DNA of 64,000 nt from Symsagittifera roscoffensis (lineage: Eukaryota > Xenacoelomorpha > Acoela > Convolutidae), in the NCBI RefSeq assembly GCF_963678635.1, contig NC_087064.1, positions 22,432,509 through 22,496,508 of the forward strand, in the 5' to 3' direction. Made by a program: the position numbers and the translations under genes. Under the pieces are notes generated by a model. It had not been told where the DNA came from, did not search any database, and saw nothing but the letters and a program-made list of their open reading frames with translations. Below are positions 33,381 through 43,041 of the stretch, in pieces; position 1 is the first letter of the stretch, and every line of letters begins with the position of its first letter.

Positions 33381-34203
33381 TCTTTTACTTTTGAGTTAGT
33401 TTCCAATGCTTCTTTTAATTATTATCCGAATGAAAGTCTTAATTTTTTTAACAAATTTTCTACCCGAACAAATACATTTGAAAGGAGAACGGGCGATTGC
33501 TATTTCAGAAGTATCATACCCTTCTTTGTACCAAATTGTTACTGAGGAAAAGCTTACATTCGTAGATGGCCGTGAAAGTTCTGAGGTGAAAAGAAAGATT
33601 GTACCGATGCATTTTGATCCAGGATTGCATCCAAGTATTGTTGATATAGTTGCAGCCATGAACAGCAAAATTCGAGAACGTCTAGGTGCTCAAGCATTTA
33701 AATATAACGGAGTCCATGTGTCAGTAGATAAATTTACACAAAAGATTGCCGTTCATTTACCTGAGATTCAATCAGTATTTATTATTCAAAATTCTGACTT
33801 TAGTCACATTTTTGGTTATAATTTAGAGCAAAATCAAACAGGGGTTATAATGAAAAAAAAGGTCCACATTATCCTCAGTATTCTTTCGACATTATAAGAA
33901 TATATTCATTGATGATATATTGTGATATTAAAGAATATAACATAGTCGTTGATACAAAAACTCCTATATTGCGTTGTATTCCATTCATCTCCAATGAAAA
34001 AAGTGGAGATATAATTTTTACAGGACAGTACATGAATTATCAGTCCTTTACAAATATAGACTTTGAAAGACTGTTAAAAAAACTCTTTTCATAGTATTAA
34101 GATAGAACTAAGAGATAGTACAGGCGAAAACTTCCTTTTGTATCCGTAGGAATTACCCGAGTTGTTCTCTTGTTCCGCAAGAATTCGAATATTCAATTTT
34201 GAT
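33381..34203 (+). pseudogene. Polinton virion-class protein (PNxS...LP..I.L.G family)
   Basis: Begins NYYPNESLNFF in one frame and continues FLPEQIHLKGERAIAISEVS in the next (33406-33897, 163 codons open). It then reads YCDIKEYNIVVDTKTPILRC, QYMNYQSFTN and SVGITRVVLLFRK. This order is that of a conserved Polinton protein of about 270-300 residues usually placed among the capsid genes. I cannot be sure whether it is the minor capsid (penton-like) protein. Frameshifts lie near 33,430 and 33,890 and a stop at 34,092. Confidence 0.65.
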
Positions 34204-34222
34204 TTAAACTTCATAGAAACGG

Positions 34223-34585
34223 TTGCTCAAAGTTCAGCTGATTTCCCCATTTTTTGAGGACATGCAAGACAACGTGGAAGAGGTTATGGAGCTCCTGCAC
34301 AAACTCTTGGGAGAACTGCAATCCCTTTTATTAAAAAAATATATAATTCCAGCTGCGAAAAGAATTGGAGCAGGTTTGATTGAAATTGCTGCTCCACAGA
34401 TTGGGGAAATTGTTAGTGGACGTGAAAAACTCAAAACATTTGCATAAGATGTGGGAACAAAAACAGTTCGGAAACAATTGGGAGTTGGAAAAAAGAAATT
34501 CAAGCGTAGAACTAGATGCATTTCTGGAGAAAATATATCGAAAACCAGTCGCTCTGGCATTGAAATTTTTGGCAATCTAAAATGA
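34223..34585 (+). pseudogene. Basic, amphipathic Polinton protein
   Basis: The frame 34223-34447 reads IIPAAKRIGAGLIEIAAPQI, then GEIVSGREKLKTFA and a stop. It continues DVGTKTVRKQLGVGKKKFKR, RRTRC and EIFGNLK, ending TGA at 34583-34585. The pattern of a helical Ala/Gly/Ile region followed by a Lys/Arg-rich tail is seen in small Polinton proteins beside the capsid genes. It resembles virion core or membrane-lytic peptides in layout only. The upstream part is frameshifted (GYGAPAQTLGRTAIPFIKK in another frame). Confidence 0.5.
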
Positions 34586-35235
34586 GTATAAACCAAAATC
34601 TTTTTCGGCACGGGGCTGATACAAATTCTCCTTTCGAGATTTTATTTTTATTTGGATAAAAATCTTTATTTGGATATGCGTGATACCCACCTCAGTTTAA
34701 AGCTTCAATTATTCAAAGGAAGATTGTTTGATGCTTTCAAAAAACAAAAGAGCAGAACATAAAGCAAAATCTGACGATGACTCAGATGAGGAACCACAAA
34801 CTTACTTAACTTATGTAAATAATCTACTAAATTCACTATTCTCCAATTGAGAAGTTTATTTTAACAAAACAATGGCTTACAACGCCAATGGATTATACCC
34901 CCGTATTCAACTCGTCAGCAGTAAGTAATAAAAGATTTCTTGCTTGTCATGGATACAGTTTTGAAGAATATCCTGATGCATTTGATATGCATCCATTCAC
35001 TGATAGAGCAAATTCCTTAGGAACAGGGATAACTTTTTCACTCGACTTGACACTTTTTGACTTGATTTCACTACAGGATGAAGCTGAACAGTTGCATTAT
35101 CAAGAACTAAGTGGAGAAAGCCTGAGATTAGAAATGTTTTTCAATTTCCGTTGGAGCAAGTAACGGAAGTGATAGTCTGGGGAGAAAGACTATGAAATGT
35201 TCAAATTGACAAATTTGGAACAGTCGCTAAAAATG
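34582..35235 (+). pseudogene. Polinton capsid-class protein, F54H12.2-like, internally deleted
   Basis: The start ATG at 34582 overlaps the TGA of the preceding gene (ATGA). Blocks in order: MSINQNLFRHGADTNSPFEI, LDMRDTHLSLKLQLF, YLTYVNNLLNSLFSNCEVYF, ANGLYPRIQLVSS, then (34888-35163) CHGYSFEEYPDAFDMHPFTD, ITFSLDL and SLQDEAEQLHYQELSGESLR. This is the order of the protein annotated in many invertebrates as F54H12.2-like, thought to be a jelly-roll capsid protein (major or minor not decided here). The family's ~200-residue middle between FSLDL and FDL is deleted, and frameshifts separate the other blocks. Confidence 0.7.
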
Positions 35236-35245
35236 TTTAGTTTTT

Positions 35246-35494
35246 TTGAGTTTTCAGGTTTCTATAAAAATGTTGCAATTTTTTTGGGACTTTTCATTTT
35301 TATTGTCTCTGTACTATCTACTTTGTTTTTTTTTCGGACCTAAATCTCCAGAAAAAGTTGAAAATGAATGCTGTTTAATTGAGAACCCGAGAAACTTCTT
35401 TAACCTAGACTGTAAAACAGTGTTCAATAATATTTGTACAGCTCATAAGCTTTTTGTATGGGATTTTGTTCATTCAATACGTAAAATCGTGTAA
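35246..35494 (+). pseudogene. Unassigned small ORF with a membrane-like segment
   Basis: An 82-codon frame has a hydrophobic N-terminus (FFWDFSFLLSLYYLLCFFFG), then PENECC-like polar sequence and NFFNLDCKTVFNNICTAH. It lies between the capsid-class gene and the protease. It may be a small Polinton membrane protein or the lost 5' part of the protease; neither can be shown. Confidence 0.3.
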
Positions 35495-35576
35495 GTCATT
35501 AATCTTATTTTTTTCATCCTAAATTACACTATCAAACTATACATTTTTCTGTTTTTTGATGTAATTCAGCTAACAA

Positions 35577-35985
35577 TTGCAAAGATGGAAATTTTTCACT
35601 TCTGCAAATTTTGAAAGAATTCCTGAGCTCAGGTTCAAGCACATGGGATCTTACCTCTCTGATAGAGTACCTCAACTAACAAAATACTCTTTTGCAATCA
35701 TCAACTCAGCTCCAAGCAATTATAGAGGGGAACACTGGATCATGATAGCTCGATTGAACAAAACTTATAATTTTGCTGCTTCTTTGGGTAAAAAAAGAAC
35801 ATCTTATTCCTTTCTAACAAAAAAAGTATTGGCGAATGGTTCCCAGAAAACTACAACAAACTGATAAATTGTGTGGATTTTACGCAACTTATTCAGCATT
35901 TCTTCTTTTCAAGTTCTACCAGAAACTTGAATAATATTCATGATGTGCATGTTTTGAATTTTATAAGTAATTCTATGTAAATGTG
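35577..35985 (+). pseudogene. PRO: Polinton adenovirus-type cysteine protease, inactive
   Basis: The open frame 35577-35864 contains RFKHMGSYLSDRVPQLTKYS, then SAPSNYRGEHWIMIARLNKT with the catalytic His (35733-35735), and FAASLGKK, where the family has an acidic residue (F.DSLG). After a frameshift, KLCGFYATYSAFLLFKFYQK carries the catalytic Cys (35872-35874), followed by NFISN. The family cleaves capsid precursors in virion maturation. Loss of the acidic residue and the shift show it is dead. It is the last gene before the right TIR. Confidence 0.8.
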
Positions 35986-36099
35986 TAGTTTTTAGTTTGT
36001 AAAGGTAAATTATGGCAGTAAATTTACTATACGATGCAGTGATTTATATATTTTTTTGTAATTTATTTTTTTTTCAGTAATTTTTTTTTCTCAGAAGTT

Positions 36100-36435
36100 T
36101 CAGTAGGTTTCAGAATAGAGCATAAAAGCAGTTATAACACCATATAAAACGCTACGTCTAATACAACCAAGATAATCACCAATTAGATAACGCGCCCGAA
36201 ATATTTGCGAAAAAACTAGACATTTCCACACAAAATCCAAAAAATTTCGTTTTTCTTTCCATTCTCTTACCATCACGCAAACCATGAAACCTTACCACTT
36301 CTATTCCCTATTTTAATACATTATAGTTTCTATTCCCTATTCTAATACATAGCATGGCGGACCGGAAATCTATAACGTATCTTATTACATGGGGTCCGCC
36401 ATGCTCCCCCCTGATCAACCTCAACATCTACTACT
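36100..36435 (-). repeat. Right terminal inverted repeat of the Polinton
   Basis: Inverse match of 23454-23790. It ends ...CATCTACTACT at 36435, has the same inner hairpin (ATGGCGGACC 36354-36363, GGTCCGCCAT 36393-36402) and shows a short internal duplication of TTCTATTCCCTATT. Confidence 0.85.
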
Positions 36436-36441
36436 GTCCTT
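36436..36441. repeat. Right 6-bp target-site duplication (GTCCTT)
   Basis: Identical to 23448-23453. Confidence 0.85.
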
Positions 36442-37127
36442 TTCCACTCTAGATTTGCCATACATTTGCTACATTCGCATCTTCAGTTTTCACGATGAGT
36501 AACTGATTCCGGGAATATACAAGTCTTTAATATATACTTTCGGTATCCTGAATAACATCATCGGACTCTTTTTGTATTATTCCAAAAATCTTTTCACTCA
36601 TATGTCAAAATGGCAACAACTGTTTCACAGGAAATCATTAGTTACTATTTCTGAGAAGCGGTGGACAATTATTGTTTTTAAGTTTCAGTAGTTTGCGTTT
36701 TTCATCGAGTCTGTTTGTTTCAAGTAGCCTTTCAAAAGTGAAGATCTTCTTCATTGATTTGGAATCAAGTAGCGCGAATCTGATTTGCAAGACATAGTTT
36801 CTTAGAAAGTTTTGCTGTCCTCCGTTTTAAAAAGTTTTCCTCTGCTTTGTTTGTTTTCCAGGTTACCGGGCAGATAATGACATTAATTCTCCGTTTAACT
36901 CAAGCAAAAACGCGATTAACAACGTTCCCAGGAAATTGAGAATTTATAAATTTGAGATGCTAGATCGAGGTATCGAATGCTTCCATCCGGTGAAAATTCA
37001 AAGGAAATATCTCACTTCATCGGATTCAATTTTGGTTCTGAAAGTATTTTATAAATTTTTCACAACAAAAAGGCCACTACTCTCATGAGGGGGTGATTTG
37101 TTAGGGGCTAAATGTGCCAAACTTGAC
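36442..37127. other. Probable intron, right flank of the Polinton
   Basis: No gene or repeat recognised between the target-site duplication and the coiled-coil exon. Confidence 0.4.
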
Positions 37128-37323
37128 CTTTGAAGGAGAAGATCTGCTTTTTGCAACTCATCTAGTTGTTTCCGTTTCTCATTATTCTCAGTCAGAGTTT
37201 CAGCCAGTTCCAGTTCATTAAAAGCACACTCTTTCTCAGTCTTGTGCAGTCTTGACTTCAAATCATTGCAGTTTTTCTCAATCGTCAAATTCTTGCTTTT
37301 CTGTTGAGCTAAATTTTGGAGTT
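37128..37323 (-). CDS. Upstream coiled-coil exon of the split gene
   Basis: Minus-strand exon of 196 bp from a rather weak acceptor (TAATTAAAACCAG) to a donor (CAAAG/GTCAAG). It has two leading bases, 64 codons, then an AG overhang that the G of exon 17712-17889 completes to AGG. It reads LQNLAQQKSKNLTIEKNCND, then LKSRLHKTEKECAFNELELA, and ends KRKQLDELQKADLLLQ. Leucines and Glu/Lys are in clear heptad spacing, so it is almost certainly a long parallel coiled coil. The family is unknown. Exons further upstream were not found; satellite DNA begins within 2-3 kb. The frame hits a stop just upstream of the acceptor, which supports splicing there. Confidence 0.5.
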
Positions 37324-37439
37324 CTGGTTTTAATTACAACTTACCTATGAATTTTGATGCTAACTAAGTGTTAGTTCTTTTATATTTCTTACTAGTTGTT
37401 ACTGATATATACAGTAGGGTGAGGCGACGACCAGACACC

Positions 37440-37640
37440 TTTAGGAATTCCACCACTATCCACCCAAAGGATTTCTTTTAGTATTATTTTACGACACCCA
37501 TTTTTGGCTGACTGATCGTCAAGCGTTTCAAAGCGTTTGTTAAATTTTGGCCGTCGATTTTAGCCTGTCTTTTTAATTTTGTTTTTGAAAACAACTTTTC
37601 TCCTCCCCGAGAAAATTCTACATCCGCTCTTGGATGTACG
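37440..37640 (+). mobile_element. Diverged hAT-like fragment
   Basis: Weak collinear match to the other hAT-like copies: CCACCCAAAGGATT, TTTTTGGCTGACTGATC and CCCCGAGAAAATTCTACATCCGC. No intact termini. Confidence 0.35.
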
Positions 37641-37965
37641 TTTGAATGCGTCTATCGCACAGGAGGCTGGTTTTTGTGAAGAAAGGCATTTTTTTTTGCA
37701 ATCGGGCTGGTACGCAATCGGAATTTTTCAAGCAAAATTCAAAACATTTGTTCTCCTAATTTTCTCATTCTGCTCATTCACTTTCACAGGCTTCTACTAA
37801 AAAGAAAGAAGCTAAATGGCTCAACTTTAGTCAAAGACGACGAGTGAGACCATTTTTCTTAATTAAAACCGATCTCAATTATTGTCCCAAAGTTTTGGAA
37901 AATCGGCTGAAAGAAAGCTTGTCCTTTGAGTTTTCAGAAATACCTAGTTAGCCAATCGCAAAAAA
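37641..37965. other. Short intergenic stretch, nothing recognised
   Basis: Open frames only as accidents; no domain or RNA. Confidence 0.35.
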
Positions 37966-38346
37966 AAAAGGGATTCGACCCCCTGCCGACCCAAAGGGCC
38001 CCCCTTTGATACTTTTTCAGAAATCCATTTTCGGCCGACCGACCCTAAAATTTTTCTAAAGGCGCCTTTGGCGCCAATACATACTAACTTTGAGGGGGAG
38101 CGCGCGCCAAAAAAACGCGATTTTTTTGTCAAAATTTTTCAAAAAGTGCCCAAAAACGGCTTTTTTGACTGTTTTTCAAAAATTTGCCTGCTGCGCAAAA
38201 AATTTTGCCAAAATAGGGGCAAGACAGTGCTTTGGGAGAGCTCGAAAAGTCAATTTGGTCGACCTAAAAAAAAAAGTCGTCAAATTTTTGGAAAGTTTTT
38301 GGAAAATCCGCCCCCCCCCCTCGATAAAATCCTAGATCCGCCCCTG
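37966..38346 (+). mobile_element. hAT-like short element, 3' end intact
   Basis: Same interior as 22334-22735 (CCAAAGGGCCCCCCTTTG, CGGCCGACCGACCCTAAA, CTAAAGGCGCCTTTGGCGCC, GAGCGCGCGCCAAAA) and a complete 3' end TCCTAGATCCGCCCCTG at 38346. The 5' TIR is missing. A 146-codon open frame across it is produced by the repeat. Confidence 0.55.
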
Positions 38347-39091
38347 ATACTGTGTACAACAGACCTGTTTCCAAAAAACTTTGGACCAGAGAAAAAATGG
38401 ATCACTTTATTTGCGATATATGATTATCTAATAAGCAGCACACAATCTATGCAAACAACTCAAATTGACCAAACTGAAACATTCAAATTGAGCGGACCGG
38501 ACATCTAGAGTTTTTGTTGCAGTAACACATTTTCGCTTTATTGTTTATACGTCGCGTAGCTCATGAAACATCTTCAAACGGATACTAAAGCATGCAAACC
38601 AACTGCATGGCTAGAAAAATATTTTTTTATCAAGTGAGAGCCTTGGTTGAACTTATATACTTTTTTCGATTAAATTTAGAATAGCTGACATATAAAGAGC
38701 ACCTAAAAACTAAACAAATCAAACCCATATCTCCAAAAAATTTAAAAGTTCTCGGAAATCAAAGAAATTATCCTGATAGATTTTTAGGACCTTTTCGTAT
38801 ATTTTCTAGATAAATTACGATTTCTGCGTTGTTCATTTTTATAAAAAGATTTTTGTCGATTAAAACACTGTCCCGAGATAGTTGAAAGTGTTAACTTTCA
38901 AATTTTTAGATAGTAAAAAAATATTATTACAGCTCGTAGAATTTTAATTTTTTCTTTGGTAAGTGACATTATGTGGAGAAATGATTTTGATTTTTTTGGC
39001 CCTGACAATAAGAGGCTATTAAACTTTTTTGTTATTCCGACCATTGAAAATGGGGAGGAACTTTGTCTTCGGGTGTTTTGGTTTCTTTTTC
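38347..39091. other. Intergenic, nothing recognised
   Basis: No gene. TTATTCCGACC and GTCTTCGGGTG near 39,030-39,080 faintly resemble the Helentron-like 5' end but cannot be aligned beyond that. Confidence 0.35.
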
Positions 39092-39388
39092 TCACAAAAT
39101 CAGTTACCACAAATAAGCATCGGAAAGGGCTTTGATATCTCAATATAAAGCTCTTTCAGTCGTTTGAAATAAATATTTTTAATTTTGAGCGAATAAAGGA
39201 ACGAGCAGGCTTATTTGGTTTTTTTCAAACAAAAGCATTCTCACAAAATCAGTTACCACAAATAAGCATCGGAAAGGGCTTTGATATCTCAATATAAAGC
39301 TCTTTCAGTCGTTTGAAATAAATATTTTTAATTTTGAGCGAATAAGGGAACGAGCAGGCTTATTTGGTTTTTTCAAACAAAAGCATTT
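39092..39388 (+). repeat. Two-unit 149-bp tandem duplication
   Basis: TCACAAAATCAGTTACCACA at 39092 recurs at 39241, and both units run nearly identically through GGAAAGGGCTTTGATATC, CTCTTTCAGTCGTTTG and GAACGAGCAGGCTTATTTGG. Near-identity means a recent event. The final part (GAGCGAATAA.GGAACGAGCAGGC) resembles the GAGCGAGTAAAACAAACAAGCA block of the satellite to the right. Confidence 0.8.
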
Positions 39389-40168
39389 ACCGGAAACAAT
39401 CATCGTAAAAGTTATGAAGAAATCAAACTTTTCTGCGATACAAAAGCCGACAAACATTAGCAAACAAGAACGTCTAGACACAGAGGCGAAGCTGAGCTTC
39501 GCACCAATTGCGACACAAATTAAGAAAGCCGCTAAGTCGAAAAAAAAATCGAAAATTTTGAAAAAAAAACTAGATTAATCTATAAGGTTAGTTTTAAAAC
39601 AAAAACAAGATAAGACGAAAGAATGAGAAACTAGCGTCGAAAGAAAAGTTATCAAGCGGTAACAAAGCCGGAAATATGTTAGCGGAAACCTTTTGGACCG
39701 AAAATTTTTTGAAAATATTTAAGTCTCCCTCAAATTCAAACAAACAAACAAACACACACACAAAATTTTTTACCCGTCAAATGAAACAATAAGCGGCCAG
39801 CATGCAGATATAATATTGGCAGAAACTAATTAAGAAGAAAAAAAAAGGAAAATAAAAAAACAAAGCCGAAAAAAAATTAGACTAATAAAAAGTTATTAGG
39901 TCACCCTCACCCTCAAAAAACATACACAGCTCGTGAAACATACACGCAATGTGAGGCAACTAAGGCGAAGTAATAAAAGCCAAAAACCTCTCGAGCCCAA
40001 AAAAAGGAAAAGAAACAACACCAAAAAAACTCAGAAATTTTTGAGACTAATAAGATGTTGTTAAGACTAATTAGGCTACTTAGCTGAAATGAAGTAGGTC
40101 GAAGCCTATTAAGCCGAAAAAAGACAACAAAAAACAAAAATGAAATTTTAGCAAATCGAGTTGGAAAA
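39389..40168. other. A-rich lead-in to the satellite
   Basis: Repeated AAGCCGAAAAA and AGACTAAT/AATTAGGC words suggest old, scrambled short tandem repeats. A CAAA/CA microsatellite lies at 39,738-39,763. A 132-codon minus-strand frame (39913-40311) has no domain and low complexity. Confidence 0.4.
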
Positions 40169-41780
40169 AGCACAGCCAACATGAAAAGAAAGGTTTCAAA
40201 AGGACAAATATTTAAAAAAACTCGATTATGCTCAAAATTTGCGTCCGATAGGAGTAAGATTTGCAGAGAGGAAGAAGAGGTAAGGAGTCCAGAAGTGAGT
40301 CCTGTGAACAAAGTTGTTTACGGGAAAAAAATCTAGTAGCCGATTGTAATACCCTTGCTTATCGCAATGGTAAACATACGAAAGTTTTCATGTCCGACGA
40401 AAAATCAAGTTCCGACTGAAGTCAAACCCCTGGGATTTGCCATCTCAAGTAAGGGCGTTACCACTGCACTAAATGCACAGAACACTCCTTGATTGATAAA
40501 AAACTTTAGTAAAAATTTTAAAGCAAAGCATGAAAAAAGTTTTTTAAAAAAGCAAAAGTTCCTGGAACTCAACTATTTGACACAAACTTTAATACACAAA
40601 AAAATGAAATAGCATGAGTAAAATTTTCCTAAATCTTAGGCCAATTTCTTGCAGCGGTAGGACAATGCTCGCTAGTTGCAAGCGTGATGATTTTGAAGCT
40701 TTTTTGATCTTTGACAAAACTGTCCCGGTGTCGAGAAAAACCGTTTTTAAAATTTTTGACTTTTAGTGTATTTTCGAGCGATTAAAGCAAACAAATAGAC
40801 TAAAATTAAAATGACAAGTAAGGAAGCTTCAGTGAAACTCCATTGGAAAAAGTGTTTTTACCGCAATGTTTGGACTAAAAAAGATATAAATTTATTTATG
40901 CAAAAATCAAAAATGAAATAAGAAACTTTTTTTTTGAATTTTTGCTCTGGTCATTTTTCGATTGGCCTACTTCACTGTGACTGTTGAATATGTCTTTAGT
41001 TCAGACTCTCTTTCGATCCTTTCATCACACAACGCAGAAAAACAACTACACGAATGAAAAAAATACACAATTTTGAAGAAAAAACGTGTGTTTTTTTTCA
41101 GAATATGGCCTGAACAACCTGTGATATTTGCACAGCAACAAACTACTTTTGTTTCTTTGTTTTTATATGAAAAAAATTTGATTGTTTGAAAAACTATGAG
41201 GTAAACGTCACTCTTTTTATTGTTTCTTCTTTTTGAATAACCAACTTCTGCTGCTCGATAATGCTATCAAAGTAAAAAGGGAGATCTAAACTCTTTGTTT
41301 TTCGATTCAAAGATTCAAGCGTTATTCAGATTTTAAAAAAAAAATTTCATCCTTTTTGACATGTTTCAACTTCTGTTTTGATTTTCATTTTTTGGCGCTT
41401 TGAAGTCTTTCAGCTTACTTTCGCTTCTCAATTGTCACTGATTTGAAAGTAAATTAGGCACTGTTTAGCTCTCGCGTTTAAAAAAGTTCCAGAAAACTTC
41501 TACATTGTGAAAAACTTGTCAGGTATTATCGTCGAAACATAAAACACGTTTTGAATTCCTTAAAATTGCGGAGAACCTTTTCATGTGTTATTCAAACGAC
41601 CTTAACAAATTTTCAAAACTTTGACCGGCGTCGAGTAAAAAATGGTTTGAACTTTTGGTTTTTAGTCTAACTTCGAGCGAGTAAAACAAACAAGCACGTT
41701 TATCAGAGAAGGATAAGCTAGAAACTTGTTTTTGCCATTTTCGGACTAGAAAACTTAAAGATAAAAAACAAGTCTAAAAA
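40169..41780 (+). repeat. Satellite block 1, unit 1 (~1.61 kb, diverged)
   Basis: Starts AGCACAGCCAACATGAAAAG. It carries the same order of blocks as units 2-4 but has about 350 bp more around 40,640-41,000. It holds the best preserved tRNA-like promoter. Confidence 0.75.
40409..40480 (-). repeat. tRNA-derived (SINE-like) pol III head, unit 1
   Basis: On the minus strand TAGTGCAGTGG (complement of 40461-40471) fits the pol III A box TRGYNNARNGG fully. GGTTTGACTTC (complement of 40418-40428) fits the B box with two changes. They are about 32 nt apart, as in tRNAs. No full cloverleaf forms, so this is a tRNA-derived head, not a tRNA gene. The same head lies in units 2-4 with weaker B boxes. 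Confidence 0.45.
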
Positions 41781-43041
41781 AGCACAGCCAACATGAAAGG
41801 AAAAGTTTCAAAAGGACAATTATTTAAAAAAAGCTCGATTGTGCCCAAAATTTGCGTCCGATAGGAGTAAGATTTGCAGAGAGGAAGAAGAGGTTAGGAA
41901 TCTAGAAGTGAGTCCTGTGGACAAAGTTGTTTACGGGAAAAAGAAATCTAGTAGCCGATGCAATACCCTTGCTTATCGCAAAGGTTAACTTGCGAAAGTT
42001 TTCATGTCCGACGAAAAATCAAATTCCGACTGAAATCAAACAACTGGGATTTGCCATCTCAAGTAAGGGCGTTACCACTGCACTAAATGCACAGAACACT
42101 CCTTGATTGATAAAAAACCTTAGTAAAATTTTTAAAGCAAAGCATGAAACATGAAAAAAGTTTTTTTAAATAGCAAAAATTCTTGGAACTCAACTATTTG
42201 GCACAAACTGTAATACACAAAAAACTGTAATAGCATGAGTAGAATTTTCCTAAGTTTTAGGCTAATTCCTTGCATCGGTAACTAAGCCGACAAAACAATG
42301 CAGAAAAACAACTACACTAATGAAAAAATACACTATTTTGAAAAAAAACGTGTGTTTTTTTTTTTCAGAAAATAGCCTGAACAACCTGTGATATTTGCAC
42401 AGCAACAGACTTTTTTGTTTCTTTGTTTTATATGAAAAAAATTCGATTGTTTGAAAAGCTATGAAATAAACGTCACTCTTTTTATTGTTTCTTCTTTTTG
42501 AATAACCAACTTCTGCTGCTCGATTATGCTGTCAAAGTAAAAAGGGAGATCTAACTTCTTTGATTTTCGGTTTGAAGATTCAAGCTTTTTTTAGATTTTA
42601 AAATAGTTTGTATCATTTTTGACGTGTGTCAGCTTCTGTTTTGATTTTCATTTTTATACGCTTTGAAGTCTTTCAGTTTACTTTCGGTTCTCAAATATCA
42701 CTGATTTGAAAGTAAATTAGGCACTGTTTAGCTCTCGTGTTAAAACAAATACAAAAAACTTCTACATTGTGAAAAACTTGTAAGGTATTATAATCGAAAT
42801 ATAAAACTTTTTTTGAATTCCTCGAAAATGAGGAGAAACTTTTCATGTGTTATTCGAACGACCTTAACAAATTTCCAAAACTTTGACCGGTGTCGAGTTA
42901 AAATGGTTTGAACTTTTGGTTTTTAGTCTAACTTCGAGCGAGTAAAACAAACAAGCACGTTTATCAGAGAAGGATAAGCTAGAAACTTGTTTTTGCCATT
43001 TTTGGACTAGAAAACTCAAAGATAAAAAACAAGTCTAAAAA
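41781..43041 (+). repeat. Satellite block 1, unit 2 (1,261 bp)
   Basis: Runs from AGCACAGCCAACATGAAAGG to the next AGCACAGCC. It is nearly identical to units 3 and 4. Landmarks are GTTTACGGGAAAAAGAAATC, TCATGTCCGACGAAAAATCA, GGGAGATCTAACTTC, CGAACGACCTTAAC, ACCGGTGTCGAG and CGAGCGAGTAAAACAAACAA. The A-box sequence (minus) is at 42075-42085. Confidence 0.85.

Larger units (their letters stand above)
23454..36435. mobile_element. Polinton/Maverick element, complete boundaries, decayed
   Basis: A 12,982-bp element bounded by ~336-bp terminal inverted repeats that begin AGTAGTAGATG. It is flanked by a perfect 6-bp target-site duplication. Gene order is typical: DNA polymerase B on the minus strand from the left end, then on the plus strand an exonuclease-like fragment, packaging ATPase, two small conserved proteins, integrase, capsid-class proteins, a small basic protein and cysteine protease towards the right end. 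All are interrupted, and large internal deletions in PolB, integrase and one capsid-class gene bring it below the usual 15-20 kb. The 26.0-31.0 kb middle holds a CRE-like tandem repeat, low-complexity DNA and two unassigned ORF remnants. The copy cannot replicate or move by itself. Confidence 0.9.

Noticed and set aside
38068-38508. 146-codon plus-strand open frame
   Set aside because: Mostly the hAT-like repeat (products of this repeat commonly read ...DKILDPPL); not a gene.
40647-40695. tRNA-like plus-strand segment (CAGCGGTAGGACA...CGCTAGTTGCAAGCG)
   Set aside because: A D-arm-like start and a 4-bp stem with a 7-nt loop are present, but there is no acceptor stem or proper T arm, and the other units lack it.
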